DNA of 64,000 nucleotides from Pseudomonas sp. MM223 (lineage in GTDB: Bacteria > Pseudomonadota > Gammaproteobacteria > Pseudomonadales > Pseudomonadaceae), in NCBI GenBank assembly GCA_947090765.1, contig OX352322.1, positions 4,633,501-4,697,500 of the forward strand, in the 5' to 3' direction. A program made the translations under genes and the position numbers. Shown here one piece after another: positions 21,453-31,609 of the stretch. Numbering within the stretch: position 1 is the stretch's first letter; every line of letters starts with the position of its first letter. The notes beneath the pieces are model-generated. The model did no database searches and was not told the origin of the DNA. It worked only from the letters and a program-made list of their open reading frames with translations.

Positions 21453-23524
21453 ATGCGTTCCGTTTTTTCCCCATCACCTTGCCTTGGCCTGCTGGCTGCC
21501 TTAGCTGCCACCCAGCCCGCCATGGCGGCATCTTCGGTCGAATTGGGCCAGGTGCTGATCACCGATGAGGAGCAGAACGACCTGACAGCAGCCAGCGAAC
21601 GCCTGCGCGAGGTGCCAGGCGCCAGCAACCTGGTGGACATGCAACGCGCAGGGCAAGGTCGAGTGGCCAGCAACCAGGATGTGCTGGCCTACCAGCCCGG
21701 CGTATTCGCCCAATCGGCGGGCAACGATGGCATCAAACTGTCAATCCGCGGCTCGGGCATCAACCGCGCACCGGGGGCCCACGGCTCCGGGGTATACACG
21801 ATGTTCGACGGCCTGCCGCTGACTGGCCCGGGCGGTACCCCCTACGAGCTGTTCGAGCCACTGTGGCTGAGCCGTGCCGAAGTGCTGCGCGGCGCCAATG
21901 GGTTCGACCAGGGCGCCCTGGCGCTGGGCGGCGCGATCAACTACGTCACCCACACCGGCTACGACGCCGCGCCGCTGCAGGTGCGCTACGAGGTCGGCAG
22001 CCGCGGTTACCAGCACCGGCACATCGAGCCGGGGCAAGTGCTGGGCAACCTCGACTACTACGTAGCCCTGACCGATTCAGAGTACGACGGCTACCAGGCG
22101 CACAGCAGCGGCAGTGCGAAAGGCTTTGCGGCCAACGTCGGCTACCGCTTCAACCCGAACCTGGAAACCCGCTTCTACCTGCGCTACCGGGAAACCGAAA
22201 ACGAACTGGCCGGGCGCTTGACCAAAGACCAGATCAAGCACCACCCGCGCGCAGCCAACCCGGCCTATCTGGCCCGCGACGACAGCCGCCCGCAACCAGG
22301 CAGCACCTGGGTGGGCAACAAGACCACCTTCTACCTCGACGACGATGCACGCCTGGAAGCCGGCCTGGTCTACCACGACTACCCGATGGACCTGCGTGAA
22401 GGCCCGATGCGCCTGAAGGTGGCCTACACGGATGTCAGCGGCACGCTGAACTACTTCCGCCGTGACACCCTCTTCGGCCACGAGAGCAAGACCACCGTCG
22501 GCTGGCGTACCACCAAGCACCTGCCCAACAGCGGCGCTTCACAATTTGCCCGCAATGGCGATGTGTCTGGCGCGCGCACCCGGGACTTCACCTACCAGGG
22601 TTCGGACACCGTGTTGCATGTTGGCAATGACCTGGAACTGGCCCCCGACCTGTGGCTGACCACCGGCCTGGCAATGATCTACACCCGCCGCGAAAGTGAC
22701 GTGACCTACCCGGCCGAAGGCGGCAAGGTGAGCATGCATGACTGGGACTATGCACCGCGCCTGGGGCTGCGCTACGACATCCGCCCGGACCTGCAGGTGT
22801 ATGGCAACCTCAGCCGCTCGGTAGAACCGCCACACCCGTGGTCGCTGATCTGGAGCGCACCGAGCACAGGCGGCAAGCAGATCCAGCCGATCGAGATGCA
22901 AAACCAGACTGCCACTACCTTGGGCTGGGCGCACGTGGCGATTCGGCGCTCGGCCGCTGGGACCTTGCCTGGTACTACTCGCAAGTGCGCCACGAACTGC
23001 TGGCGGTGGAAGTGGTGCCAAACTTCACTTCGGAGTTCAACGCCAGCGCTACCGTGCACCAGGGCGTGGAGGCCGGCCTCGACAGCACCCTGTGGGAACA
23101 CGCAGGTACTGGCAAGCTCAGCTTGCGCCAGGCCTACACCTTCAGCGACTTCCACTACCGTGATGACGACACGTTTGGCGACAACCGCCTGCCCGGCATC
23201 CCCATGCACTACTACCAGGCCGAACTGCGCTATGACTGGCCGAGCGGGTTCTACGCAGGGGTCAACACGCAAATGGCGTCGAAAGTGCAGGTGGACTATG
23301 CCAACAGTTATCACGCCGATGAATATGCCTTGCTCGGCGCGCGCCTGGGCTGGAATTCACCGAAACAGGACTGGCAGACCTGGCTGGACCTGCGCAACCT
23401 GACCAACAAGCGCTATGCGGCGACGGTGACGCCGGCCTACAACGATGCCGGCAAAGACAATGCCCGCTCGACGCCGGGCGAAGGGTTTGGCGTCTACGCA
23501 GGCGTTTCCTACAGCTTCCGCTAG
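21453..23524 (+). pseudogene. TonB-dependent outer-membrane receptor, frameshifted
   Basis: About 690 residues in total: signal peptide (PCLGLLAALAATQPAMA), a plug domain (QDVLAYQPGVFAQSAGNDGIKLSIRGSGINR ... GANGFDQGALALGGAINYVT) and a 22-strand barrel ending GFGVYAGVSYSFR with C-terminal aromatic residue. No N-terminal signalling extension, so no FecR/ECF control is expected. The frame breaks at about 22923-22926 (TTGGGCTGGGC): the upstream part reads to QNQTATTL, and the downstream part resumes as LGARGDSALGRWDLAWYYSQ in another frame to the stop at 23524. One deleted base (e.g. from TTGGAGCTGGGC) would explain it. The substrate is unknown; there is no Fur box. Confidence 0.85.
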
Positions 23525-23544
23525 AACATGTAGCGTACTGTTTC

Positions 23545-23638
23545 TGTAGGAGCAGCCTTGTGCTGCGAAGAGGCCGGTACAGACCATTCTGGTGTGTGTT
23601 CTGTACCGGCCTCTTCGCAGCACAAGGCTGCTCCTACA
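23545..23638. repeat. Inverted REP pair after the TonB receptor gene
   Basis: Two 39-base arms (23545-23583 and 23600-23638), exact reverse complements, begin TGTAGGAGCAGCCTTG and are separated by 16 bases. This is the P. putida REP type, also seen at 40232, 54924 and 59643. The long hairpin lies between convergent genes and could act as a terminator or RNA stabiliser. Confidence 0.92.
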
Positions 23639-23666
23639 AAGAGCGCGTTCATCCAACAATTGCGGA

Positions 23667-24225
23667 TCAAACCGCCCTGTTCAACTTCACCCACGACGCA
23701 AACTTGTCGACAAACGCCTGCAGGAACGGCCGGGTCTTGTCGTTAAGCTTGCCCGAATCCTCGAACAGGCTGGCTGCCCCGCCAATATAGGCCTCGGGCA
23801 TCTGCATGCACGGCATGTCCAGAAACACCAGCGACTGGCGTACGGCATGGTTCGCACCAAAGCCGCCAATAGCCCCGGGCGATACACTGACCACCGCCGT
23901 CGGCTTGCCGCTCCAGGCACTTTGCCCGTAGGGCCGTGAACCCACATCGATGGCGTTTTTCAGGCAACCCGGCACCGAGCGGTTGTATTCTGGCGTAACG
24001 AACAGCACCGCATCACTGTCGCGGATCTCTTTGCGAAAACGCTCCCAGGCCTTGGGCACGGCTTCGGCCTCGACATCCTCGTTATACAACGGCAAATCGC
24101 CAATTTCGACGATTTTCAAGGCAAGGCTGGACGGCGCCAGCCGAAAGTGCGCGGGCAACCTTGCGGTTATAGGACTCCTTGCGCAAGCTACCCACGACAA
24201 CCGCTACCGAATACACCTGGCTCAT
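23667..24225 (-). pseudogene. NAD(P)H-dependent FMN reductase, frameshifted
   Basis: Flavodoxin-like reductase of the SsuE/ChrR family, about 185 residues. The N-terminus MSQVYSVAVVVGSLRKESYNRKVARAL starts at ATG 24225 and has the FMN phosphate-binding GSLRKESYNRK loop. The rest, LAPSSLALKIVEIGDLPLYNED...TPEYNRSVPGCLKNAIDVGSRP...KPTAVVSVSPGAIGG, is in a different frame. The break is at about 24140-24143 (minus-strand TCGGCTGGCG; TCGGAGCTGGCG would restore SELAPS). Such enzymes reduce quinones, chromate or flavins. Convergent with the receptor gene. Confidence 0.85.
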
Positions 24226-24382
24226 GGCAATTTCCAACCTTTGCTGGGTAAAGGGACGTTGTAGTTATAGATGACCGTTCCTCGGCGCTTTGGTTTTTTT
24301 TCCGCAGGGTGAAAACTTCCGAGGCTGTTCCACGGTCTATGCCTTCAGACATTTTCTACGTAATTCAGAGGTTTCCACCCAA

Positions 24383-24601
24383 ATGGCAGCAGTAATGGTC
24401 GGCCAGTTCCACGCCCGTGACGCCGAAGGCCGTATCTACCCCGTGCACGAGTTCCAGGAGTCCACCCTGCAACTCGACGGCAGCACGCTGGGCGCCCCCA
24501 TCACCACCTACCGCCTGGCCATCGGCGACAAGGTCAACCACCTCGGTGAAAACCGCTTCGAACTGGCGCGCAGCGGCGTCGAGATCATTCGCATTCCGTG
24601 A
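24383..24601 (+). CDS. Conserved hypothetical protein, 72 residues
   Basis: A small soluble protein (MAAVMVGQFHARDAEGRIYPVHEFQEST...) with no recognised domain; the alternation of charged and hydrophobic residues suggests beta strands. ATG 24383 is preferred, with AGAGG about 12 bases upstream; ATG 24395 is possible. Its 3' end overlaps the 3' end of the convergent lysine decarboxylase gene by 17 bases. Function unknown. Confidence 0.6.
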   Translation: MAAVMVGQFHARDAEGRIYPVHEFQESTLQLDGSTLGAPITTYRLAIGDKVNHLGENRFELARSGVEIIRIP

Positions 24602-26834
24602 TGCAGTCCACGGTGTAACGGCCGCTCTCGTTCTGCAGGCCATGCACATCGGCGACAAAACCGGGGAAGCCCTGGTTGAATGCCCGGGCGAAGGCCAGGT
24701 AGTCGAGTATCGAGCGGGTCGCCTCGGTGAACCGCTCGCCCGGCATGATCAAGGGGATACCGGGCGGATACGGCACCAGCATCACCGCCGCCACACGCCC
24801 CAGCAGCGCCTCGATCGGCACCGCCTCCACCTCCCCACGCACCATCTGGTCATAGGCCCGGGCCGGGCTCACGGCCGCCTCCGGCAACCGTGTGAACAGC
24901 CGCTTCAGTTGCTTGGCCGTGGCATTGGCGCGGTAGCAGTCATGCAACTGCTCACACAAGTCGCGCAACCCCATCCCCTGATAGCGTGAAGCATCAGCTG
25001 CCACCACACTTGGCAGGCAACTGCTCAGGGCTGTGTTGCCATCATAGTGGCGCTTGAACTCCAGCAATTCCGTTAGCAAAGTGCTCCACTTGCCTTTGGT
25101 AATGCCCATGGAGAACAGCACCAGGAAGCTGTACAGGCCGGTTTTCTCCACCACCAACCCCCGCTCCCATAGAAACTTGCTGACCACCGCCGCCGGGATG
25201 CCATGCTCGCCCAGCACACCACCCGCACTCAGGCCCGGCATCACCAAGGTCACCTTGAGCGGGTCGAGCAGCACATAGTCGTCCACCACTTCGCCAAAAC
25301 CATGCCACTCCGCCCCCGGTTTCAGCAGCCAGTCCTGCGCGGTCAGGCGCTGGATGCCGTCGGTGCTCGGCGGCTGCCAGATACTGAACCACCAGTCATC
25401 CGCAGCAATGTGCTCGCGCAAGTTGGCCAGGGCACGACGAAAACTCAGCGCTTCGTCGAACATCTCTTGCAACAGTGAATGCCCGGCCGGCCCTTCCATC
25501 ATGGTCGAGGCCACGTCCAGCGAGGCAAGGATGCTGTACTGGGGCGAGGTAGAGATATGCATCATGAACGCTTCGTTGAAGCGGTCCCGGTCCAGTTGGC
25601 GCCTGGCCCCGTCCTGCACATGGATCATCGAGGCCTGGCTGAACGCGGCCAGCAGTTTGTGAGTGGAATGGGTGCTGAACACCAATGGGCTGCCTGGCGT
25701 GCAGGCGGTGCCCATGGCATAACGCCCGGTAAAGAAGTCATGAAACGCCGCATAGGCAAACCAGGCTTCGTCGAAATGCAGTACCTCCACACTGGCACCC
25801 AGGCTCTGCTTGATCATCCCGGCGTGGTAACACAGCCCGTCGTAAGTTGAGTTGGTCACCACCGCCAGCTTGATGCGCTGCCCACGATCACGGGCAAGGG
25901 GGTTGGCCTGAATCTTCGCCTCGATGGCCTCGGGGCTGAATTCGCTGAGCGGGATCGGGCCGATGATGCCCAACTCGTTGCGTTCCGGGCACAGGTACAG
26001 CGGAATGGCGCCGGTCATGATGATCGCGTGCACCACCGACTTGTGGCAGTTGCGGTCCACCAGCACCAGGTCGTCGCGGCCGACCATGGCGTGCCAGACG
26101 ATCTTGTTGGCGGTGGAAGTACCGTTGATGACGAAGAAGGTGTGGTCGGCACCGAAGTTGCGCGCCGCCCTGGCCTCGGCTTCAGCCAGCGGCCCGGTGT
26201 GGTCGAGCAGCGAGCCAAGTTCCGGCACTGAAACGGACAGGTCCGAGCGCAGGGTGTTTTCCCCGAAAAACTGGTGAAACGCTTGGCCCACCGGGCTTTT
26301 ATGGTAAGCCACGCCGCCACCATGGCCCGGGGTGTGCCAGGAATAGTTGGACTGCGCGGTATGCTGCACCAGGGCCTTGAAAAACGGTGGCAGCAGGCCG
26401 TCGAGGTAGGTGTGTGCGGCACGCGCCACCTGGCGCGCAAGAAACGGCACGGTGTCTTCGAACAGGTAAAGGATGCCACGCAGCTGGTTAAGCTCGCTCA
26501 TGGCCTCGGCCGGGGCGTTTTCCAGGGTTACCTGCTCACCCAGGGCGAAGATCGGCAAGTTGGGTGCGCGCAGCCGGGCCAGGCGGATCAGCTCGGCCAT
26601 GTTCTGCAGCAGGTGGGTGTTCTCGCCAACGCCTTCGGCAGCGATCAGCATGCAGGCCAAGCCGTGGTGGGTGGCGGCAACCAGGCGGGCTTCTGCGTGG
26701 TCAGCGGCGGCGAGAATGGCAAAGCCATCCTGGCGCAGTTCCTCGGCTATACCCCGCACGCGCTCGCCGGCAACGCTGTCGGCCTTGATGGCGCGGTGGA
26801 CGATAAGGATCGGGAACTTGAGGTCCTTGTACAT
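24585..26834 (-). CDS. ldcA: Lysine decarboxylase (Orn/Lys/Arg decarboxylase class I)
   Basis: PLP-dependent, 749 residues, with the N-terminal wing domain, the central fold-type I domain (HTPGHGGGVAYHKSPVGQAF, VLVDRNCHKSVVHA, HFDEAWFAY, the PLP lysine in FSTHSTHKLLAAFSQ) and the C-terminal domain (YPPGIPLIMPGERF). It converts lysine to cadaverine. Position next to dnaQ, rnhA and gloB matches the P. aeruginosa lysine-specific ldcA locus, so lysine is the likely substrate, though arginine or ornithine cannot be excluded from sequence. ATG 26834 is chosen because CGGAGGT lies 10 bases upstream, and the family starts MYKDLKFPILIV. Confidence 0.9.
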   Translation of the reverse strand: MYKDLKFPILIVHRAIKADSVAGERVRGIAEELRQDGFAILAAADHAEARLVAATHHGLACMLIAAEGVGENTHLLQNMAELIRLARLRAPNLPIFALGEQVTLENAPAEAMSELNQLRGILYLFEDTVPFLARQVARAAHTYLDGLLPPFFKALVQHTAQSNYSWHTPGHGGGVAYHKSPVGQAFHQFFGENTLRSDLSVSVPELGSLLDHTGPLAEAEARAARNFGADHTFFVINGTSTANKIVWHAMVGRDDLVLVDRNCHKSVVHAIIMTGAIPLYLCPERNELGIIGPIPLSEFSPEAIEAKIQANPLARDRGQRIKLAVVTNSTYDGLCYHAGMIKQSLGASVEVLHFDEAWFAYAAFHDFFTGRYAMGTACTPGSPLVFSTHSTHKLLAAFSQASMIHVQDGARRQLDRDRFNEAFMMHISTSPQYSILASLDVASTMMEGPAGHSLLQEMFDEALSFRRALANLREHIAADDWWFSIWQPPSTDGIQRLTAQDWLLKPGAEWHGFGEVVDDYVLLDPLKVTLVMPGLSAGGVLGEHGIPAAVVSKFLWERGLVVEKTGLYSFLVLFSMGITKGKWSTLLTELLEFKRHYDGNTALSSCLPSVVAADASRYQGMGLRDLCEQLHDCYRANATAKQLKRLFTRLPEAAVSPARAYDQMVRGEVEAVPIEALLGRVAAVMLVPYPPGIPLIMPGERFTEATRSILDYLAFARAFNQGFPGFVADVHGLQNESGRYTVDCITECE

Positions 26835-26900
26835 CAGGCAACTACCTCCGAAGGACATGGCGTCCATTTCAGGGTAGTTGAGCCTTGCATTGCCTGTACT

Positions 26901-26932
26901 GGCCCTTTCGCGGGTTCACCCGCGAAGAGGCC
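26901..26932. repeat. Single REP element
   Basis: GGCCCTTTCGCGGGTTCACCCGCGAAGAGGCC, with the stem TCGCGGG/CCCGCGA around TTCA. Lies between ldcA and the dnaQ stop, a typical P. putida REP. Confidence 0.8.
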
Positions 26933-26947
26933 CGTATAGGCTGAACA

Positions 26948-27727
26948 TCAGCCAGCAGGTGTCTCGGTAAGGGCCTGCCACATGGATGGCCCACCCGCCG
27001 ACTTGGCAACGGCGGCCAGCCGCTCGGCATGCGCCTCCAATTCCTCGGCACTGGCCATGATCACCCGCCCAGGCGCGCGCCCGGTAATCCGGCGGATTTC
27101 GCTGCCACCACTGCCCTGCCCATCCCCCTCGGCATCTGCGCCATGCCCAGCCAGCGACAGGCTGGTCTGGCCACCGGTCATCGCCAGGTAGACGTCAGCC
27201 AGCAGTTCCGAGTCGAGCAAGGCGCCGTGCAGCTCACGGCCCGAGTTGTCGATGTCGTAGCGTTTGCACAGCGCATCGAGGCTGTTGCGCTGCCCCGGGT
27301 GGCGCGAGCGCGCCAGCAGCAAGGTGTCGAGGATGGTGCAATGCTGCGCGAGGTCCGCGCGGTCCTGTTGGCCCAGCAAGGCGAATTCGTTGTTGATGAA
27401 GCCAACGTCAAACGCCGCGTTGTGGATGACCAGCGTGGAGCCCTGGATGAACTCGAAGAATTCCTCGGCTACATCGCCAAAGCGTGGCTTGCCGATCAGG
27501 AAGGTGTCGGTAATACCGTGGACGTTGATAGCGCCCTCGTCACTCTCGCGGTCCGGCTGCAGGTAGACGTGGAAGTGCCGCCCGGTCAGACGCCGGCCGA
27601 TTACCTCGACACAGCCGATCTCGATGATCCGGTGGCCTTCGCTGACCGGCATACCCGTGGTTTCGGTATCGAGAATGACGAACCGTTTATCTTGCTGCTG
27701 CTCCACGCGGGGCGCTCCAACTTGCAT
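26948..27727 (-). CDS. dnaQ: DNA polymerase III epsilon subunit (proofreading exonuclease)
   Basis: 3'-5' exonuclease of the replicative polymerase, 259 residues. DEDDh motifs are visible: FVILDTETTG (Exo I, about residues 17-26), VIHNAAFDVGF (Exo II) and HGALLDSELLADVY (Exo III with the catalytic histidine). The C-terminal tail after about residue 195 is the flexible part that binds the alpha subunit. It lies 30 bases downstream of rnhA on the same strand, as in other pseudomonads. Confidence 0.95.
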   Translation of the reverse strand: MQVGAPRVEQQQDKRFVILDTETTGMPVSEGHRIIEIGCVEVIGRRLTGRHFHVYLQPDRESDEGAINVHGITDTFLIGKPRFGDVAEEFFEFIQGSTLVIHNAAFDVGFINNEFALLGQQDRADLAQHCTILDTLLLARSRHPGQRNSLDALCKRYDIDNSGRELHGALLDSELLADVYLAMTGGQTSLSLAGHGADAEGDGQGSGGSEIRRITGRAPGRVIMASAEELEAHAERLAAVAKSAGGPSMWQALTETPAG

Positions 27728-27757
27728 CAGTTACAAAGGCCGCGATTGTACCCCAGC

Positions 27758-28204
27758 TCAACGCTGGGCGCGCACCTCATCGACCCCACGGTTGGCCAGC
27801 TGGTCGGCGCGCTCGTTGCCGGGGTGGCCGATATGGCCGCGCACCCACTTCCAGCTCACCTTGTGGCGGTTGACCTGCTCATCGAGCTGCTGCCACAGGT
27901 CGGCGTTCTTTACCGGCTCCTTGGCCGCGGTCTTCCAGCCACGCTTTTTCCAGTTGACCATCCACTCGTTGATGCCCTTCATCACGTACTGCGAGTCGGT
28001 AGTCAGCACCACGTCGCACTCACGCTTGAGCGACATCAGGCCCTGGATGGCCGCCATCAGTTCCATGCGGTTGTTGGTGGTTTCACGTTCGCCGCCCCAC
28101 AGTTCCTTCTCGACGCCCTTGTAGATCATCAGCACCCCCCAGCCACCTGGGCCAGGATTGCCTTTGCAGGCACCATCGGTAAACATTTCGACGCTATCGC
28201 TCAT
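27758..28204 (-). CDS. rnhA: Ribonuclease HI
   Basis: Degrades RNA in RNA-DNA hybrids. 148 residues, full length. Catalytic acids are recognisable in [15 protein letters not shown] (Asp near 10), NRMELMAAI (Glu), LTTDSQYV (Asp) and NERADQLAN (Asp). Lies between the methyltransferase gene and dnaQ in what is probably one transcript. Confidence 0.97.
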   Translation of the reverse strand: MSDSVEMFTDGACKGNPGPGGWGVLMIYKGVEKELWGGERETTNNRMELMAAIQGLMSLKRECDVVLTTDSQYVMKGINEWMVNWKKRGWKTAAKEPVKNADLWQQLDEQVNRHKVSWKWVRGHIGHPGNERADQLANRGVDEVRAQR

Positions 28205-28219
28205 GTACCACTCTTGAAT

Positions 28220-28993
28220 TCAGTGCTTGTCAGTATCAGGGTTGGCCGCCGTGCGGTTTACCTTGGCCAGCGGCAGCGGCAGCAACTTGCCCATCGGCTC
28301 GCGGCGTTCCGGGCGCAACGGCCGCAGGCCCACCACCATCTTGCGCGCCACCAGCAGGTACACCCCGCCACCGGAGCTCTGCCAGCCGCCGGCAACCCGT
28401 TCCCAGCCCGCCAGACGCTGCTGCCAGGCCGGTGAGGCAAGCGGCGGACGATAGCACCCGAAGCGGCGTTTCTCCAGCGCGAAGCCCAGCAGGTTGAGCC
28501 AGTCGCCCACCCGCGACGGCGAGATGCAGCGCGCCTTGCGCAAGGCGCCATGGCTGAAGAAATGGCGCATGCCCCAACTGCTCCACGGGTTGATCCCGAC
28601 AATCAGCAGGTGCCCGCCCGGGCGCACGGCGCTGGCGGCCTCGCGCAGCAAGCCGTGGGGCGACAGGCTGAAATCCAGGCCATGCTGCAGCACCACCACA
28701 TCGGCGGCGTGCTCGCTCAGCGGCCAGGCCTGTTCTTCACAGGCAATTTCCACCCCCGGCAGCGGCGCCCCAAGGCGCACGTTGCGCTGTACCTGGGGGG
28801 CGCTGGGCGGCGGCTCTGCGCAGGGGCCATAGTGCACAAGGTAGCCCCCGAAGAAGCGGCCAAGCTCTTCTTCCAGCAGCTTTTCCTCTTCCTTGAGCAT
28901 CAGTTGGCCGATCGGGCCATTGAACCACTCACGGGCCAGGCTGATCAGCTTGACCCAGTCCGGGTCAGCCTGGGCAAAGGCTTGGTCGGTCAT
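28220..28993 (-). CDS. SAM-dependent methyltransferase, class I
   Basis: 257 residues. The central part has the Rossmann-like methyltransferase fold seen late in such proteins ([49 protein letters not shown]), but the classical glycine-rich SAM motif I is poorly visible, typical of this Pseudomonas group next to rnhA. The substrate is unknown. ATG 28993 is preferred for its GGGAGA ribosome site; the gene is divergent from gloB with an 85-base spacer. Confidence 0.8.
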   Translation of the reverse strand: MTDQAFAQADPDWVKLISLAREWFNGPIGQLMLKEEEKLLEEELGRFFGGYLVHYGPCAEPPPSAPQVQRNVRLGAPLPGVEIACEEQAWPLSEHAADVVVLQHGLDFSLSPHGLLREAASAVRPGGHLLIVGINPWSSWGMRHFFSHGALRKARCISPSRVGDWLNLLGFALEKRRFGCYRPPLASPAWQQRLAGWERVAGGWQSSGGGVYLLVARKMVVGLRPLRPERREPMGKLLPLPLAKVNRTAANPDTDKH

Positions 28994-29078
28994 TGCGCTC
29001 TCCCTCGAAGGTTCTCGCACCGCGCCATCGCGGCTAAGATGCCTTCATGTGCCACGCTTGGCGAATCGGATCCGCACC

Positions 29079-29858
29079 ATGATACAGATCGATGCTCTCC
29101 CCGCTTTCTCCGACAACTACATCTGGTTGTTACAGGATACTGCCAAACGCCGCTGCGCGGTGGTCGACCCGGGTGACGCCGGCCCGGTGGAACGCTGGCT
29201 GTCGGCCAACCCCGGGTGGGTGCTCAGCGACATCCTGATCACCCACCACCATAACGACCATGTCGGCGGTGTGGAACGGCTCAAGCAACTGACCGGCGCA
29301 CGGGTGTGCGGCCCGGCCCACGAGCGTATTCCCTGCCGCGACCTGGCACTGGACGACGGCGACAAGGTGACGGTGCTGGACGTGACGTTCCAGGTCCTGG
29401 CAGTGCCTGGCCACACCTTGGGGCATATCGCGTTTTTCAGTGACCAACCGGCAACGCCAGTACTGTTCAGTGGCGATACCCTGTTTGCCGCCGGTTGCGG
29501 GCGCATGTTCGAGGGTACACCCGAACAGATGCAACCGGCGCTCGCCCGCCTGGCGGCGTTACCTGCACAAACCGAGGTGTACTGCGCCCACGAATACACC
29601 CTCAGCAACCTGCGCTTTGCCAAGGCGGTGGAACCCACCAATCTGCACGTTCTGCAGCGGTTCGAGGACGTTACCCGTATGCGCGCCGACAATCGCATCA
29701 CCTTGCCATCAACGATTGGCCTGGAACGCCTGACCAATCCCTTTCTGCGTACCTCTGAAACATTAGTTAAACAAAAAGCAGACGAATGGAAGGGACATCC
29801 AAACGACTCGCAGGTCACTGTTTTTGCTGCCTTGAGGTCTTGGAAGGACACCTTCTGA
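29079..29858 (+). CDS. gloB: Hydroxyacylglutathione hydrolase (glyoxalase II)
   Basis: Hydrolyses S-lactoylglutathione to lactate and glutathione, second step of methylglyoxal detoxification. 259 residues, metallo-beta-lactamase fold with the binuclear metal motif [10 protein letters not shown] (about residues 54-63), [24 protein letters not shown] and the glutathione-binding C-terminus ([14 protein letters not shown]...). Start at ATG 29079 ([16 protein letters not shown]), the standard N-terminus. Confidence 0.95.
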   Translation: MIQIDALPAFSDNYIWLLQDTAKRRCAVVDPGDAGPVERWLSANPGWVLSDILITHHHNDHVGGVERLKQLTGARVCGPAHERIPCRDLALDDGDKVTVLDVTFQVLAVPGHTLGHIAFFSDQPATPVLFSGDTLFAAGCGRMFEGTPEQMQPALARLAALPAQTEVYCAHEYTLSNLRFAKAVEPTNLHVLQRFEDVTRMRADNRITLPSTIGLERLTNPFLRTSETLVKQKADEWKGHPNDSQVTVFAALRSWKDTF

Positions 29859-29883
29859 TAACCTCAAGATATATCGCAATCGA

Positions 29884-29900
29884 TGGTCAAAGGTTGACCA
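29884..29900. promoter_or_regulatory. Inverted repeat upstream of mltD
   Basis: TGGTCAAAGGTTGACCA: perfect 7-bp arms with a 3-base centre, in the 100-base gap between gloB and mltD, about 60 bases before the mltD start. The size and symmetry fit an operator (GntR sites often contain TGGT...ACCA), but no regulator is linked. Confidence 0.4.
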
Positions 29901-29958
29901 GGCCCGGAGCGGTTTCTAGAATCGCCGAAATTTTTCGCCCGGATACCCGTCTCAGCCG

Positions 29959-31389
29959 ATGTCTTCCCGTAGCCGCAGAACCTCTCATTCCGTCGCCCTG
30001 ACGCGCCTGGCCCAAATCAGTGCGCTGGCTCTGGCCGCCACCCTGGTGGGTTGCCAGAGCACCCGTCAGGTTGACGAATCCGATAGCGTTCGCGCGCACA
30101 ACTACCAGGCGCGGATCAAGCACAAGCCTTCACCGCTGCTGGTCAAGCCGGCCGAGCAGGCGCCACAGGATGTCTGGGAGCGCATGCGCCAGGGCTTTGC
30201 CCTGCAGGACAGCATCGACGTCAACCCGCGCATCGAGCAGCAGCGCCTGTGGTTCGCCAGCAACCCGACGTTCATCGAAAGCGCCGGCGAGCGCGGCAGC
30301 CTCTACCTGCACTACATTGTCGAGCGTCTTGAAGAGCGCGACATGCCGCTGGAGCTGGCCCTGCTGCCAGCCATCGAAAGCGCCTACAACCCAATGGCCT
30401 ATTCACGCGCCAGCGCTGCGGGCATGTGGCAGTTCATGCCAGCGACAGGTCGCCACTTCAACCTGCGCCAGACCAACTTTTACGATGGCCGCCGCGATAT
30501 CACCGCGTCGACCAACGCCGCACTGGACTACCTGACCCGCCTGCATGACATGTTCAACGGCGACTGGCTGCTGGCCCTGGCTGCCTACAACGCCGGCGAA
30601 GGCACGGTTAGCCGGGCCATGGAGCGCAACGAAAAGCTCGGCCTGCCAACCGACTACTGGAACCTGCCGCTGCCTCAGGAAACCCGCGACTATGTGCCCA
30701 AGCTGCTGGCTTTGTCGCAGGTGGTGCTCACACCTGAAGCCTATGGCGTGAACCTGAACCCGATTGCCAACGAGCCCTACTTCGAAGCGGTCGCCATCAA
30801 CGATCGCCTGGACCTGTCGCGGGTGGCAGCCTTTGCCAACATCGACGAAGACGAACTGATCCAGCTCAACCCGGCTTTCAAGAAGCGCATGACGGTGGAC
30901 GGCCCGCAGCAACTGCTGGTGCCAACCGCCAAGGCGCAGTTGCTGAGCGACAGCCTGTCCAACCTCAAGCCCGAGCAACTGGTCAGCCTGCAACCGAACA
31001 AGGCCGTGTTCGCCCGCGCCGTGGCCGAAGCCAAGGCACCGGTGGCTGCGCGCAGCTACCGGGTCAAGCGCGGCGACAACCTGGGCGCCATCGCCAAGGC
31101 TAACCGCGTTTCGGTCAAAGACATCAAGCGCTGGAACCGCCTGTCCGGCAACAGCCTGCGGGCCGGCCAGGTGCTGGCCCTGCGTGGTGGCAACGCACCG
31201 AGCGCCGCCGGCAACCGGGTTGCTGCATCCGGCAAGCGCTCCACCCAGTACAAGGTACGCAAAGGCGACTCGCTGTACCTGGTGGCCAAGCGCTTCAACG
31301 TCGAAATGCAGCACCTCAAGCGCTGGAACCCACGCAGCGGCCATGCCCTCAAGCCAGGCCAGACCCTGACCGTCTACCTCTCGCACTGA
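29959..31389 (+). CDS. mltD: Membrane-bound lytic murein transglycosylase D
   Basis: Outer-membrane lipoprotein that cleaves peptidoglycan glycan strands. 476 residues: lipobox LVGC near residue 34, a Slt-type transglycosylase domain with the catalytic glutamate in LLPAIESAYNPMAYSRASAAGMWQFMP (about residues 135-160) and the AAYNAGEGTV motif, then two LysM repeats (YRVKRGDNLGAIAKANRVS and YKVRKGDSLYLVAKRFNV). It stands between gloB and the npp operon, the same order as in P. aeruginosa. Confidence 0.95.
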   Translation: MSSRSRRTSHSVALTRLAQISALALAATLVGCQSTRQVDESDSVRAHNYQARIKHKPSPLLVKPAEQAPQDVWERMRQGFALQDSIDVNPRIEQQRLWFASNPTFIESAGERGSLYLHYIVERLEERDMPLELALLPAIESAYNPMAYSRASAAGMWQFMPATGRHFNLRQTNFYDGRRDITASTNAALDYLTRLHDMFNGDWLLALAAYNAGEGTVSRAMERNEKLGLPTDYWNLPLPQETRDYVPKLLALSQVVLTPEAYGVNLNPIANEPYFEAVAINDRLDLSRVAAFANIDEDELIQLNPAFKKRMTVDGPQQLLVPTAKAQLLSDSLSNLKPEQLVSLQPNKAVFARAVAEAKAPVAARSYRVKRGDNLGAIAKANRVSVKDIKRWNRLSGNSLRAGQVLALRGGNAPSAAGNRVAASGKRSTQYKVRKGDSLYLVAKRFNVEMQHLKRWNPRSGHALKPGQTLTVYLSH

Positions 31390-31416
31390 TAAAAAGGCCG
31401 GGGCCGCTCCGCGCCC

Positions 31417-31500
31417 CATCGCCGGCAAGCCAGCTCCCACAGGTACTGCATATGGCTTGAAGTCGGTGCGATCGGGGTGGGAGCTGGCTTGCCGGCGATG
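31417..31500. repeat. Inverted repeat pair between mltD and nppA1
   Basis: CATCGCCGGCAAGCCAGCTC... (31417-31440) is repeated as its exact reverse complement at 31477-31500, with 36 bases between. This is the other common Pseudomonas REP-like type (GGGAGCTGGCTTGCCGGCGATG), different from the GTAGGAGC type elsewhere in the window. Confidence 0.88.
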
Positions 31501-31609
31501 GGCTGCAAAGCAGCCCCTTGCAATCCTCTGGGCGGCACTCTTTTTCCAACCCCACCAAGCTGTTACTGTTACCCGATCAAAGCCCAACGCCTCTGGATCG
31601 GATGCCGAC

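Noticed and set aside
20984..21673. Full-length LuxR regulator extending upstream of 21232
   Set aside because: The extra residues overlap the divergent receptor promoter and gene and match no autoinducer or receiver domain; the start at 21232 has its own GGAG.
23545..23638. Insertion sequence ends or attachment site
   Set aside because: The arms are REP sequences present at four places in the window and there is no transposase or integrase nearby.
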